This document shows, piece after piece, positions 34,192-42,955 of a DNA stretch of 64,000 nt. The stretch comes from JAUIAI01 sp963732405 (GTDB lineage: Bacteria > Pseudomonadota > Gammaproteobacteria > Burkholderiales > Burkholderiaceae_E): the NCBI GenBank assembly GCA_963732405.1, contig CAVSZG010000001.1, positions 3,286,001 through 3,350,000 on the forward strand, given 5' to 3'. Each line of letters begins with the position of its first letter. Within the stretch, counting starts at the first letter, position 1. Both the position numbers and the translations under genes were made by a program. The notes beneath the pieces are model-generated. The model saw only the letters and a program-made list of their open reading frames with translations, searched no databases and had not been told where the DNA came from.

Positions 34192-36120
34192 CTATCGATT
34201 CTGCGCTGCCCTGACTTGATGCACGTCAACGTCTGCGGTGACCAAGGCCGGGTCGGGGCTGCAGGCCCAGGTCTGAGCCGTCGCCAGGGTCAGCAATACC
34301 CTGGGGTTGAACGGTTTGGCCAACACGATGAATTCGCTCAGATCGCCGGTCATCGCCTCGAGCTCGCCGGACAGCAGAATCGTCGCAACCTGGCCATCGT
34401 AGTAGTGGCGGACATCGCGCAGCACGGCGATGCCATCGGGTCCGTTTCCGAGCGAATAATCACAGATGACCAGATCAAAGGCGGCTTCTTCGTGGCGGAT
34501 GATCCGGCGTGCGCTGACGGCATCGTCGCAGTCGGTGACGATGGCGCCGGCTCGTTCGAGCAGACTGACCAGGCTCTCGCGAAGCAACGGGGAGTCCTCG
34601 ACGACCAGGACACGTCGATCGATCAGTTCCGGGCACGGGTCGGCGGCTGGATCGGCAGCATCGGCGGTTGACGCCAGAGCCGGATTCACCCATGCGGGTT
34701 GCCGGGCCGGCTTCGCAATCGAGGGCCGCCGGGGTGGATCCGCCGGGGCGATCGGCAGCTTGAGCGTGAAGCTCGAATACCGGTGCAGCACCGAATGCAC
34801 GTGAAGCCGGTGACCGGGCAGGCGCGCGATCAGTCGTTTGACATTGCCCAGCCCCAGCCCCTGTCCGCTACCGCCCGTGTCGGTGGAATAGCCGTCGTCG
34901 AAAATGCGCGAGCAATCGGCTCGCGCGATGCCGATGCCGTTGTCGACGACGCGCACACACAGGTTGTCGCCGACCCGCGTCAGACCCACGACGACGCCGT
35001 CAGTCTGTCCACCGAGGGCAATCGGTTTGCGAAACTTCAGGGCATTGCTGATCAGCGACTGCAGGATCGTGGTCAGGTCGCCGCGGTGGGTGAGGGTAGG
35101 TATCGAGGCCGCTCGACGCCCGATGAAGGCTCTCACGGTCAGATCATGCTGGCGGGCGAGCGGCGTGTAGAGTTCGATCGACGACAACACCAGCCGGTCG
35201 ATGGCTGTGCGCTCCAGGCTTGCGACGATGCATCCGGGAGCGGGCGGGAAGGCCTCACGGGCGATATCGTCGACCTGGCTTTGCAGCGCTGACATGGCCG
35301 TCAGGAGTGGTGCGAGCGACTGCGCGGTGCGCGCATTGCCGGCCGACTCACGATCGAGAATCGACAATTGAATGCCGATGGCAGCCATCGGTTGGCGAAT
35401 ATCGTGGGTGACCGAGCGAACGAATTGTCGCTGACGTTGCGCACTTTCTTCGAGGGCGAGCGATTGATCGAACAACTGACGCTCGCGTCGATAATTGTTG
35501 TACGAGATGGCGGCACCGCTCATGATGCTGATCGCCACTGCGCTGGCGGCGAGCAGGCCATGAATGAGGTTGCCATGAAAGGCAATCGTCACGACGGCAA
35601 TCGACGCCGGTATGGCTACGGCCAGCATCCAGCGCAAGGGCAGTTTCAGAAAGGGCAGGGTCAGGAAGATGCACAACACGTGCGAGGTGACCAGCCGCCA
35701 GGATGTCGCCAGATTCGGCGTGTTGCCCAGGTAATAACGGGACGTGACCGACAGGATGCCGACGCCGTAGGCGATGATCAGCACGGCGAAGCCGAGCGGT
35801 ACCCAGTGCGCCCGCCAGAGCCGCCAGTACCGGCCGATGACCAGCAGGAGAAGCACAAGGAGCGCAATGCGATAGACCCGCAGTCGCTGCGCGCCTTCGA
35901 ACCAGCCGAAGCCATCGAAGCGCGCAAAGCCGTATACGGCATACGTGATGACAGAGGCCAGAAGACCCAGCACCACGACGAACAACACGGGTTGCAGGCC
36001 GTCTTCGCGATACTGGGCGATGAAGCGCGCCTCAAGAGCCTCGGATGGCAGCGGCGCCGGTCGGAAGTCGGCAACGGCCTGACGCAGGAAGCTCGAGATC
36101 GAATGGTGGCGGCTGGTCAT
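34192..36120 (-). CDS. Membrane hybrid sensor histidine kinase with C-terminal receiver
   Basis: The 642-residue protein has six predicted membrane helices in residues 40-215 (VLFVVVLGLLASVITYAVYG is the first), then a HisKA domain with the H-box VTHDIRQPMAAIGI, an ATPase domain (SLISNALKFRKP, VVDNGIGIARAD, GQGLGLGNVKRL) and a receiver with phospho-Asp in LVICDYSLGNGPDGI. The ATG chosen starts MTSRHHSISSF; upstream residues in the open frame look non-coding. The sensed signal is unknown. The H-box HDIRQP and receiver-only output resemble kinases that modulate other phosphorelays. It precedes the hemerythrin-like gene by 30 bases. Confidence 0.9.
   Translation of the reverse strand: MTSRHHSISSFLRQAVADFRPAPLPSEALEARFIAQYREDGLQPVLFVVVLGLLASVITYAVYGFARFDGFGWFEGAQRLRVYRIALLVLLLLVIGRYWRLWRAHWVPLGFAVLIIAYGVGILSVTSRYYLGNTPNLATSWRLVTSHVLCIFLTLPFLKLPLRWMLAVAIPASIAVVTIAFHGNLIHGLLAASAVAISIMSGAAISYNNYRRERQLFDQSLALEESAQRQRQFVRSVTHDIRQPMAAIGIQLSILDRESAGNARTAQSLAPLLTAMSALQSQVDDIAREAFPPAPGCIVASLERTAIDRLVLSSIELYTPLARQHDLTVRAFIGRRAASIPTLTHRGDLTTILQSLISNALKFRKPIALGGQTDGVVVGLTRVGDNLCVRVVDNGIGIARADCSRIFDDGYSTDTGGSGQGLGLGNVKRLIARLPGHRLHVHSVLHRYSSFTLKLPIAPADPPRRPSIAKPARQPAWVNPALASTADAADPAADPCPELIDRRVLVVEDSPLLRESLVSLLERAGAIVTDCDDAVSARRIIRHEEAAFDLVICDYSLGNGPDGIAVLRDVRHYYDGQVATILLSGELEAMTGDLSEFIVLAKPFNPRVLLTLATAQTWACSPDPALVTADVDVHQVRAAQNR
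34216..34229 (-). promoter_or_regulatory. Fnr/Dnr-type site in a class II promoter for the hemerythrin-like gene
   Basis: On the minus strand the site reads TTGACGTGCATCAA, one mismatch from TTGAT-N4-ATCAA. Its centre is about 33 bases from a -10-like TAGAGT near 34189, the spacing expected of a site at -41.5. Transcription would start near 34181, about 20 bases before the hemerythrin ATG. The site lies within the last codons of the upstream hybrid kinase gene. Confidence 0.65.
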
Positions 36121-36286
36121 GACGGTTTGCGAATGAAGGGTTCGCAACAGATGGCCGGAATAGTGTACCGACTTGCGCCAATGGCCAACGGATTCGACCC
36201 GGCCTACGCAATCGGGTGTAGGCGGGTAGGAGAGCGACGGAAAAAAATGACAAAAGCGTCGACGGCCAGGCGAGGCCCGTTCAATG

Positions 36287-37286
36287 TCAGTCGAGGGATT
36301 GCAGGCCGAAGCGGGCCGCCCCGAGCAGCCCGGCATTGACCAGCACCCGATGAACGGGCATCGACCGCAACAGCCCGGAGAACGGCCCCTTGTCGGAGAA
36401 CACCTGCATGAAGCGTTCGCGGTTCAATGCGCTGCCCACCCGCATGGGCATGCCACCAGCCAGGTAGACGCCACCGGTGGACAGGGTCTTGAGAGCCAGG
36501 TTGCCGGCCTCGGCGGCCCAGATGTCGATCATCATCGACACCGCAGCCAGGGCAACCGGGTCCGGTGGCGGACCCGCGAGCGCGGCAGCGACGATCAGGG
36601 GTGTGGGGTCGTCCACATCCACCAGGCTAGCGGCCAGGGCCTCGGTGTCCTGGGCCGGAAACCGGGTGCGCAGGTACTCGTAGACATTGGGCAGACCCGA
36701 TCCGGCACACACCCGTTCATAGCTGACCCGTCCGACTCGCCGGGACATGAAGGCCAGCAGGCCGGCCTGCTGATCGTTGACCGGTCCGAAATCGGTGTGC
36801 CCGCCTTCGGAGGCGCAGGCCTGATAGCGATGGCCGTCCCAGATCAGGAAGGACTCGCCCAACCCGGTCCCCGGTGCGATCACCGCAATCGGCCCGTTCG
36901 CCACCGCCGTGCCGGCATTCAGGGGTTCGGCGTCCTGCGGCCGCAGATGGGGGACGGCATAAGCGATGGCCTGCAGATCATTGAGCAGGACGACCGAGCC
37001 GATGCCCAATTCGTCGGCCAGTTGTCGTTGATCCAGCGTCCAGGGCAGGTTGGTGAGTCGCGCACGCCCCCCCAGGACCGGACCGGCCACGCACAGGCAG
37101 GCAGCCGTCGGTGTTGCCTGATGCCGGGCAAGAAAGGCCTGGACGATCGGCGTCAGTGACGAAAAACTCGGCATTGCGGAAATCTTCCTGAGCCAGGAAG
37201 GCGTCGCTGCCCCGCCCCGACTCGACCAGCGCGAGTCGCGTGCCAGTGCCACCGATGTCTGCGGCGAGAAGCAGGCGCTCAGTCAC
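36287..37286 (-). pseudogene. glk: Glucokinase, interrupted by a single-base frameshift at a T5 run
   Basis: Glucokinase phosphorylates glucose with ATP. The true N-terminus, MTERLLLAADIGGTGTRLAL, with the phosphate-binding DIGGTGTRLAL, is encoded from 37286 but this frame leaves the family after residue 41 (DFRNAEF). The body (SLTPIVQAFLARH, CVAGPVLGGRARLTNLPW, APGTGLGES, ASEGGHTDFGPVN, GGVYLAGGMPMR) is in another frame up to the stop at 36287. Dropping one T from the run TTTTT on the coding strand (37162-37166) joins the two into a normal protein of about 332 residues. A homopolymer error in the assembly is the simplest explanation; a real mutation is possible. Confidence 0.85.
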
Positions 37287-37389
37287 GCGGTAACGACCCC
37301 CTTGCTGGTGCCCGTGGCACGGAATACCGCGCCCCGATCAGTCCGTCATGGGCCGGCGGAAAGGGCATCATTCTGGCATGGAAGCCGGG

Positions 37390-37629
37390 TCAGGTCAGCA
37401 TTTTGTAGAGCTTGTCCTTCAGGTGAACGCGCTGCATCTTGAGTCGTTCGAGTTCTTCGTCGACGATCAGATCGATCCGCTGCTCGGCACGTACCACGGC
37501 CCTGTCGATGTCTTCGTATTCAGTGAACAGCCGGCCAAAGTGTGCATTCTCGGTCTTGAGCTGATGAATGCGATCGCGCAGTTCCGGAAATTCCTGCCCG
37601 AGTGGATGATTGTCGATGAGCCCTGACAT
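37390..37629 (-). CDS. YdcH-like small protein (DUF465)
   Basis: The 79-residue protein fits DUF465/YdcH: NHPLGQEFPELRDRIHQLK near the start, FGRLFTEYEDIDRAVVRAE in the middle and LKMQRVHLKDKLYKML at the end. It is mostly alpha-helical and charged, probably a small coiled coil in the cytoplasm. Molecular function is unknown. The ATG has an AGGAGA ribosome binding site. The open frame extends 21 codons upstream across the promoter. A perfect Fnr-type site lies 56 bases upstream with a -10-like GACAAT at the right spacing. Confidence 0.88.
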   Translation of the reverse strand: MSGLIDNHPLGQEFPELRDRIHQLKTENAHFGRLFTEYEDIDRAVVRAEQRIDLIVDEELERLKMQRVHLKDKLYKMLT

Positions 37630-37678
37630 GGCATCTCCTGTTGAAAAGACCATTGTCGATCGTGACGATTTGCATCGA

Positions 37679-37692
37679 TTGATCTTCATCAA
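37679..37692 (-). promoter_or_regulatory. Perfect Fnr-type site upstream of ydcH
   Basis: The site reads TTGATGAAGATCAA on the minus strand (TTGATCTTCATCAA on plus), an exact match to TTGAT-N4-ATCAA. The -10 candidate GACAAT (37652-37657) lies about 31 bases from the centre, which fits activation from -41.5. The transcript would start near 37644, about 15 bases before the YdcH start. The 37630-37857 stretch otherwise holds no gene that I can support. Confidence 0.72.
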
Positions 37693-38016
37693 CGATCCGG
37701 GTGCTTTGGCGAAATTCTGTCATTCAGGCGCTCAGAGCAGGCCCTTGCCCTGTTCGGGCGGACGGTCCGCCAGGATGCGGCCCGGACCTGCCCGGCTGTT
37801 TGGCGATTCTGCAGACTACACTAGCCGCACGGCAAGATTGCCGGCAGGGGCTGAGCACTGGAACCGATACACATTCACTGGGAACTGGACGGTGTCCGGC
37901 ATTCGTCGCTCTGGCGCGGCGAGCGCGGTGCCGGGCCCGCAGCCCGGGTACTGCCTGTTGACGACACCCTGACCGCGGACACCGCCTATCGCCTGGCCTG
38001 TGAGGGGACGGCACTG

Positions 38017-39081
38017 TTGTGGCGGGGCGACTACCAGAATGCCAGGCAGTTACTCGCGGCGATGTCGCGCCGACTCGATCGCTCCCGTGAACGCCGCCTC
38101 AGGCCGTCGGCCTCGGATCCGGACGCGGCGGCGCATGCGCGTGCCGGCTTCAACCGGCATCGGCAATGGCAGGCCCACCGTGCGCGGGTGCTGGGCTGTC
38201 TGCTGATTCCGATGAGTGACGATTATCGGATCGAGCTGCGGCGGGCGCCCGACGTTGCCGCCGCGTGTCGCGGCGCCTGGGGCGAAGCGCCAGCGGGTGA
38301 TGCTCAGGCAGCAGGTTCTGGCTGCGTCGTGGCATTGCGCGAATTGCTGGGCATCGTAGGCGCCTGGGAATGGCGTCGCCGCGGCATTCCGATCGAGTCG
38401 CTCGGCGAGCCGCCGGACAATCGCATTCATCCGCACTACGGCGTGTTCGCGCCCACTCGCAGCGATTACCTGCAGCTGCTGGCCCAGGCCGCTTTTCCGG
38501 CGCAGCAGGCGCCGGATCTGGCGATCGACGTCGGCACGGGCACCGGCGTGCTCGCGGCGATGCTGGCGCGACGAGGCGTGGCCCGGATTCTCGCGACTGA
38601 GGTCGACCCGCGGGCACTGGCCTGTGCACGCGAGAATCTCTCGCGGCTGGGCTTGCTGGATCGGGTCCAGGTGCAGGCGGTGGATATGTTCCCGCCGGTG
38701 TGCGCGCCGCTGGTGGTTTGTAATCCGCCCTGGATTCCGGCCCGACCCGGTTTGCCACTCGAACGAGCCATTTATGACGAGGGCGGCCGGATGCTCTCGA
38801 CATTCCTGGCGGGTCTGGCCGATCATCTCGCCCCGAATGGCCAGGGGTGGCTGATTCTCTCCGATCTGGCCGAACGTCTGGGTCTTCGCACCCGCACCGA
38901 TTTGCTCGCGGCCATCGATCAGGCGGGCCTTCAGGTCATCGATCGCAGCGACATCCGGGCGCGGCATCCGAAGGCGGCCGACCCGACCGATCCCCTGCAC
39001 GATGCCCGATCAGGTGAAATCGTGTCGCTCTGGCGGCTGGCCGCGCGGGCGGCCGATTTCAGCGACGGGGGTCAGGCGTGA
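38017..39081 (+). CDS. Class I SAM-dependent methyltransferase (HemK/PrmC-like)
   Basis: The conserved region has the SAM-binding motif DLAIDVGTGTGVLAAMLARRG, the acidic ATEVDPRAL and the catalytic-type NPPW (VVCNPPWIPARPGLP), as in glutamine N5 or small-molecule methyltransferases. Coordinates give the only common start codon in frame, TTG at 38017, for 354 residues. However, the frame stays open and protein-like back to about 37858 (SSLWRGE, LPVDDTLTADTAYRLACEGT), so the real N-terminus is probably about 45-50 residues longer and uses a rare start or a mutated ATG. The substrate is unknown. Its last 23 bases overlap the convergent cbpM remnant. Confidence 0.82.
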   Translation: MWRGDYQNARQLLAAMSRRLDRSRERRLRPSASDPDAAAHARAGFNRHRQWQAHRARVLGCLLIPMSDDYRIELRRAPDVAAACRGAWGEAPAGDAQAAGSGCVVALRELLGIVGAWEWRRRGIPIESLGEPPDNRIHPHYGVFAPTRSDYLQLLAQAAFPAQQAPDLAIDVGTGTGVLAAMLARRGVARILATEVDPRALACARENLSRLGLLDRVQVQAVDMFPPVCAPLVVCNPPWIPARPGLPLERAIYDEGGRMLSTFLAGLADHLAPNGQGWLILSDLAERLGLRTRTDLLAAIDQAGLQVIDRSDIRARHPKAADPTDPLHDARSGEIVSLWRLAARAADFSDGGQA

Positions 39082-39217
39082 GGCGGGCCCGCAGCAGGTC
39101 GAGTTCGTCGAGCAGATCGAGAGCCAGCGCGGCACCGGCATAGTTGACCCCCAGGTCGCGCGTCAGGCGCATCGCGCAGCGCACCCGTTTCACGGCGGTG
39201 GCCTCAAAGCGCCATCG
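39059..39217 (-). pseudogene. Remnant of a chaperone modulator CbpM-like gene
   Basis: The frame encodes WRFEATAVKRVRCAMRLTRD and then LGVNYAGAALALDLLDELDL, which matches the C-terminal half of CbpM-type modulators of CbpA/DnaJ co-chaperones. The N-terminal 30-40 residues, including the MerR-like start, are missing; instead the frame runs into the end of the preceding decayed cbpA copy (stop at 39204). The junction lies near 39205-39230, suggesting a deletion that removed the end of one gene and the start of the next. A short translated product from the ATG at 39283 is not excluded. Confidence 0.6.
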
Positions 39218-39882
39218 CGCGGGTTCGGGCCAGTTCGCGCCAGGCGGCCTGCGCCGCCGGAGAATCGTCAGGCGGCAGGGCAACCCGCAGGACCACGTAG
39301 AAGTCGCCCGGTGGCTGGCCCGGAATGCCGCGGCCTTTGAGACGCAGGCGTCGGCCCGGCGCGCTATGGGCCGGAATCGTCAGGTCGACCGGTCCGGCCG
39401 GCGTGGGCGCGGTGACCTTTGCACCCAGGGCGAGTTCCCATGGGGCAACCGGCAGCTCGAGAGTCACGTCGCGCCCCTGCGGCCAGTAGAGTGGATGCGG
39501 GGCGAAGCTGACCTCCAGATACAGATCGCCCGGTTCCCCCCGGCCGATTGCCGGTCCACCCTGGCGCGCCAGGCGGATCTGCTGACCCGCACGAATGCCC
39601 TTGGGAATCGCCACGTCGAGGGTGCGTTCGGCCAGGCGTGGCCGTCCGTTATGTGTGCGACGCCTGGCCGCGTCGCGCAAACAGACTCTCGAAGAATTCG
39701 CTGAATTCGCGAGCCTGAGCCTCGTTGTCGCCGCTGTCGTGAAACTCGAATCCCTGGTCCCATCCCGGCGGTGGCCGGAAGTCGTGGGCGCCCGGTGCAG
39801 CCGTGCCGAGTTGATCGTAAGCCAGGCGCTTCTCGGGATCCCTGAGCACCTCATAGGCTTCGGAGACGTCCTTGAATTCCAT
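39204..39882 (-). pseudogene. Decayed second copy of a CbpA-type DnaJ co-chaperone
   Basis: A partial J domain without its first half, including HPD, is in one frame (FKDVSEAYEVLRDPEKRLAY, then FRPPPGWDQGFEFHDSGDN and FESLFARRG). It stops at 39649. The C-terminal client-binding part is in another frame (ERTLDVAIPKGIRAGQQIRL, GDLYLEVSFAPHPLYWPQ, APGRRLRLKGRGIPGQPPGD). About 70 residues between the parts, including HTRISVNLEDAYQG of the intact paralog, are deleted. With HPD and one client subdomain gone it cannot work as a co-chaperone. It lies 27 bases after the intact cbpA stop and looks like a tandem duplicate in decay. Confidence 0.75.
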
Positions 39883-39909
39883 GACGACTATCGCCTGGCT
39901 GCCGGCGTG

Positions 39910-40929
39910 TCAGGTCAGGTCGGCACGCGGGTTGAAGGGCAGGGCGTCATCGAAACGGCGGTAGGCTTCCCGGGCCGCTTCGGTGTTCGCTGGTGGCAGA
40001 GCCACTTGCAGGATGACGAAAAAGCTGCCGGGCGTGTGACCCGGAATCCCGCGTTCGCGAATCCGCAGCCGACGCCCGGGTCGTGAGTTCGGGGGAATGG
40101 TGAGTTCGACGGAGCCGGTTGGCGTGGGCGCGGTGACCGTTGCGCCCAGGGCGAGTTCGGCCGGCGTGACGGGCAGATCGAGAGAGACATCACGCCCATC
40201 GACCTTGTAGAGCCGATGCGGCTTGATCTCGACCTCGAGATACAGGTCTCCCGGCGTGCCCTTGCCGATGGCCGCACCGCCCTGTCCCGCAACGCGGATC
40301 TGCTGACCGGGCCGCACCCCCTTGGGAATGTTGACTTCGATCGTCCGATCGGTCTGATACGGACGGTTGTCAGCGCCCAGCACGGTGTGCTTCAGATGAA
40401 CGGTCTGCATCACGCCCTGGTAGGCGTCCTCCAGGTTCACCGAGATCCTGGTATGGGTATCGGCACCATGTTGGCGCGCATCGCGCGCCGTCCCGTCATC
40501 CTGTCGCTGCCGCCGGGCTTGCGCCGAGTTGTCGCTGCGACCTGCGCGAGGCCCGTCTGCCTCGGCGACGCCCTTGGCATCGCGTTGCCGACGCGAAAAC
40601 AGACCGTTCAGAAATTCACCAAAGCCCTTGCGCCCGGGCGCCTGATGGGTTGCCTCGTCGCCATCGTCGCCCTTGTCCCAGCCGGGCGGCGGATTGAAGT
40701 CCTGGCCCGCACGCCAGCGACCGCCCATCCGGTCGTAGTCGTTTCGGGTCCTCGGATCGCGCAACACTTCGTAGGCTTGCGCGATTTCCTTGAACCGCGC
40801 CTCGGCATTGGCTTCCTTGCTTCGGTCGGGATGGTATCGACGGGCGAGCACACGGAAGGCGCGCTTGATTTCATCGGGGCTGGCGTTACGGCTCACGCCG
40901 AGAATCTGGTAGTAGTCCTTGGCATTCAT
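39910..40929 (-). CDS. cbpA: CbpA-type DnaJ co-chaperone (curved-DNA-binding protein)
   Basis: The 339-residue protein has an N-terminal J domain (KDYYQILGVSRNASPDEIKR, HPD motif in RRYHPDRS), a Gly/Pro/Phe linker (FNPPPGWDKGDDGDE), a charged stretch and two beta-sandwich client domains (NLEDAYQGVMQTVHLKHTVL; GQQIRVAGQGGAAIGKGTPG; ELTIPPNSRPGRRLRIRERG). It lacks the zinc-finger of DnaJ. It would stimulate the ATPase of DnaK. The ATG (MNAKDYY) was chosen because upstream residues are not J-domain-like. A decayed duplicate and a cbpM remnant follow directly. Confidence 0.92.
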   Translation of the reverse strand: MNAKDYYQILGVSRNASPDEIKRAFRVLARRYHPDRSKEANAEARFKEIAQAYEVLRDPRTRNDYDRMGGRWRAGQDFNPPPGWDKGDDGDEATHQAPGRKGFGEFLNGLFSRRQRDAKGVAEADGPRAGRSDNSAQARRQRQDDGTARDARQHGADTHTRISVNLEDAYQGVMQTVHLKHTVLGADNRPYQTDRTIEVNIPKGVRPGQQIRVAGQGGAAIGKGTPGDLYLEVEIKPHRLYKVDGRDVSLDLPVTPAELALGATVTAPTPTGSVELTIPPNSRPGRRLRIRERGIPGHTPGSFFVILQVALPPANTEAAREAYRRFDDALPFNPRADLT

Positions 40930-41014
40930 GACAGCGCGTCGCAGCGGAACAGAGAAAGAGACCGGACCGGCCAGGGCAGCAACAGTCCGTTGTCGCGGAC
41001 TGGCGGCACCCTGT

Positions 41015-41821
41015 TCAGGCCCGCGCCTGGGCCAGCAGATTGACCAGTGATGCAAACACCTTGGGTGTACCGGCAATGACTTGCGAGTTGTACAGATACT
41101 CGGCTTCGCCGTCGAAGTCACCGATCAGGCCGCCCGCTTCGGACACGAGCAAGGCGCCGGCGGCCATGTCCCAGGGCGACAGACCGTACTCAAAAAAGGC
41201 GTCGTAGCGGCCACAGGCAACATACGCCAGATCGAGGGCGGCTGCGCCTGGCCGGCGCACGGCCGACACGGTTTCGGTGACGAGTCGGAACATCTTCATG
41301 TAGGTGTCCAGCGTGTCAATCTCCTTGAACGGGAAACCAGTGCCCACCAGACTGTCTTCGAGCTTGTCGCGGCGCGAGACCCGGATGCGCCGATCATTGA
41401 GAAACGCGCCGCGGCCGCGGCTGGCGGTGAACAATTCGTCGCGGTTGGGATCGTAGACGACGGCCTGGGCGGCGACGCCTTTTTGCAGCAGGCCGATCGA
41501 CACGCAATACTGGGGCAGGCCGTGAATGAAATTGGTCGTGCCATCCAGTGGGTCGATGACCCAGATGTTTTCCGCATCGCGCAGGGTTTCGCCGGCGCGG
41601 CGCGAACGATGGCCGCTCTCCTCGCCAAGGATAGAATGCGTGGGATAAGCCTTGAGCAAGGTCTCGATGATCACGCGCTCGGCTTCCTTGTCGACCTCGG
41701 TGACAAAATCATTGCGCTGCTTGCGCGACACCTGAACTTTCTCGAGATCGAGGCTGGCCCGGTTGATGATGCTGCCGGCGCGCCGGGCGGCGGTCACGGC
41801 AGTATTGAGCATCGGGTGCAT
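41015..41821 (-). CDS. suhB: Inositol-1-monophosphatase family protein SuhB
   Basis: The 268-residue Mg-dependent phosphatase has all family motifs: VTEVDKEAERVI, GEESG, DPLDGTTNFIHGLPQYCVSI with the metal-binding Asp residues, and SPWDMAAGALLVSEAGG near the end. In bacteria SuhB also works with the NusA/rRNA antitermination machinery. Start: ATG at MHPMLNTAVTAARRAG, preceded by CAAGGA as ribosome binding site; an ATG seven codons earlier is less likely. It is divergent from trmJ with about 58 bases between the two starts. Confidence 0.95.
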   Translation of the reverse strand: MHPMLNTAVTAARRAGSIINRASLDLEKVQVSRKQRNDFVTEVDKEAERVIIETLLKAYPTHSILGEESGHRSRRAGETLRDAENIWVIDPLDGTTNFIHGLPQYCVSIGLLQKGVAAQAVVYDPNRDELFTASRGRGAFLNDRRIRVSRRDKLEDSLVGTGFPFKEIDTLDTYMKMFRLVTETVSAVRRPGAAALDLAYVACGRYDAFFEYGLSPWDMAAGALLVSEAGGLIGDFDGEAEYLYNSQVIAGTPKVFASLVNLLAQARA

Positions 41822-41879
41822 GGGGCCGGTCCTTGTCTGCATCGCATGGGCTGAGAAGGCGCAAGTGTAAGGGATACGG

Positions 41880-42824
41880 ATGGATCCAAAGACAGCGGCA
41901 CACGTCAGGCGCGAAGGCAGTTACACGCAGGGTCGTCACCGAGGCCGTCATGCGATCGACTTCATCCTGGTCGAACCCAGTCATTCGGGCAATGTCGGGT
42001 CGGCCGCGCGGGCCCTGCAGGTCATGGGCTTCGAACGATTGACCGTGGTCAACGCGGCGGGCGAGGCCTTGCATCGGCATCGGGATGCACGGGCGCTGGC
42101 CAGCGGCGCGTTCAGGGTGCTGGAGGGATGTCGACTGGTTGCATCGCTCGATGAGGCCTTGGCCGACTGTCGGCTCGCGATTGCGGTGAGTGCGGCCGGG
42201 CGTGAGTTCGCGCCATTGCCGCAGTCGCCGCGTGCGATCGGCGCCGATATCGGTGCATGGCTGACGCGCTTCGATGAAGGGGTCGACGAGGCTTCGACTT
42301 CCGCGCATGCGGTGCCCGGGCCTGCGCTTGCTGCGGCTCACGCCACATCGGCTCCGGACCCGGAACCACCGGGTCTGGCCGCCCGGCGCAGACCCGCACC
42401 GATCGGCCTGGTATTCGGCACCGAACGGGTCGGGCTGAGTATCGATCAGGCGCAGCGCTGCCAGCGCCTGTGTTCGATCGACGCCGATCCGCAATACACC
42501 TCGCTCAATCTGGCGCAGGCGGTGCAGATCATGGCCTATGAACTACGCCTGGCGATGATGGGCGATGCGCCGGTATCGCCGATGCTTCCGGCAACGGACG
42601 AAGTGCCCGCCCGACTGGCCCAGGTCGAGGCCATGATCGCGCATCTGGAGCGAATGCTGATCGGCATTGGCTTTCTCGACCCGCAGAATCCGCGGCGGCT
42701 GATGCCGCGCCTGCGTCGCCTGTTCGCCCGGGCAGGATTGAGCACGCGCGAAGTCGACATCCTGCGCGGCATCTGCAATGAGGTCGAGAAGGTCTCGGTC
42801 CGCCCTGGCGCCGGCACCGGCTGA
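41880..42824 (+). CDS. trmJ: tRNA (cytidine/uridine-32 2'-O)-methyltransferase TrmJ
   Basis: The 314-residue SPOUT methyltransferase shows the N-terminal FILVEPSHSGNVGSAARALQ and the C-terminal knot motifs GLVFGTERVGLSIDQAQRC and YTSLNLAQAVQIMAYELRLA. TrmJ methylates the ribose of position 32 in several tRNAs. Between the two halves (about 125-175) there is an Ala/Pro-rich insert (ASTSAHAVPGPALAAAHATS) not needed for the fold. About 15 residues precede the conserved start. A C-terminal helical part (MPRLRRLFARAGLSTREVDI) is family-typical. Confidence 0.93.
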   Translation: MDPKTAAHVRREGSYTQGRHRGRHAIDFILVEPSHSGNVGSAARALQVMGFERLTVVNAAGEALHRHRDARALASGAFRVLEGCRLVASLDEALADCRLAIAVSAAGREFAPLPQSPRAIGADIGAWLTRFDEGVDEASTSAHAVPGPALAAAHATSAPDPEPPGLAARRRPAPIGLVFGTERVGLSIDQAQRCQRLCSIDADPQYTSLNLAQAVQIMAYELRLAMMGDAPVSPMLPATDEVPARLAQVEAMIAHLERMLIGIGFLDPQNPRRLMPRLRRLFARAGLSTREVDILRGICNEVEKVSVRPGAGTG

Positions 42825-42955
42825 CCGCCTCCCGCGCACGTCTACCCAATCACGCGCTCGCGGCCTGGGTGAGCGGCTCGGATGGGTGATGATTCGGGTA
42901 ATCTATGGTCCCGGTCCGCCAGGCCGCCTGGCTGACCCACTGGATGGAATGACCC

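Noticed and set aside
36241..36248. Terminator for glk at the T-run on the minus strand
   Set aside because: A T7 run exists, but only a 4-bp GGCC stem could form upstream, too weak to call.
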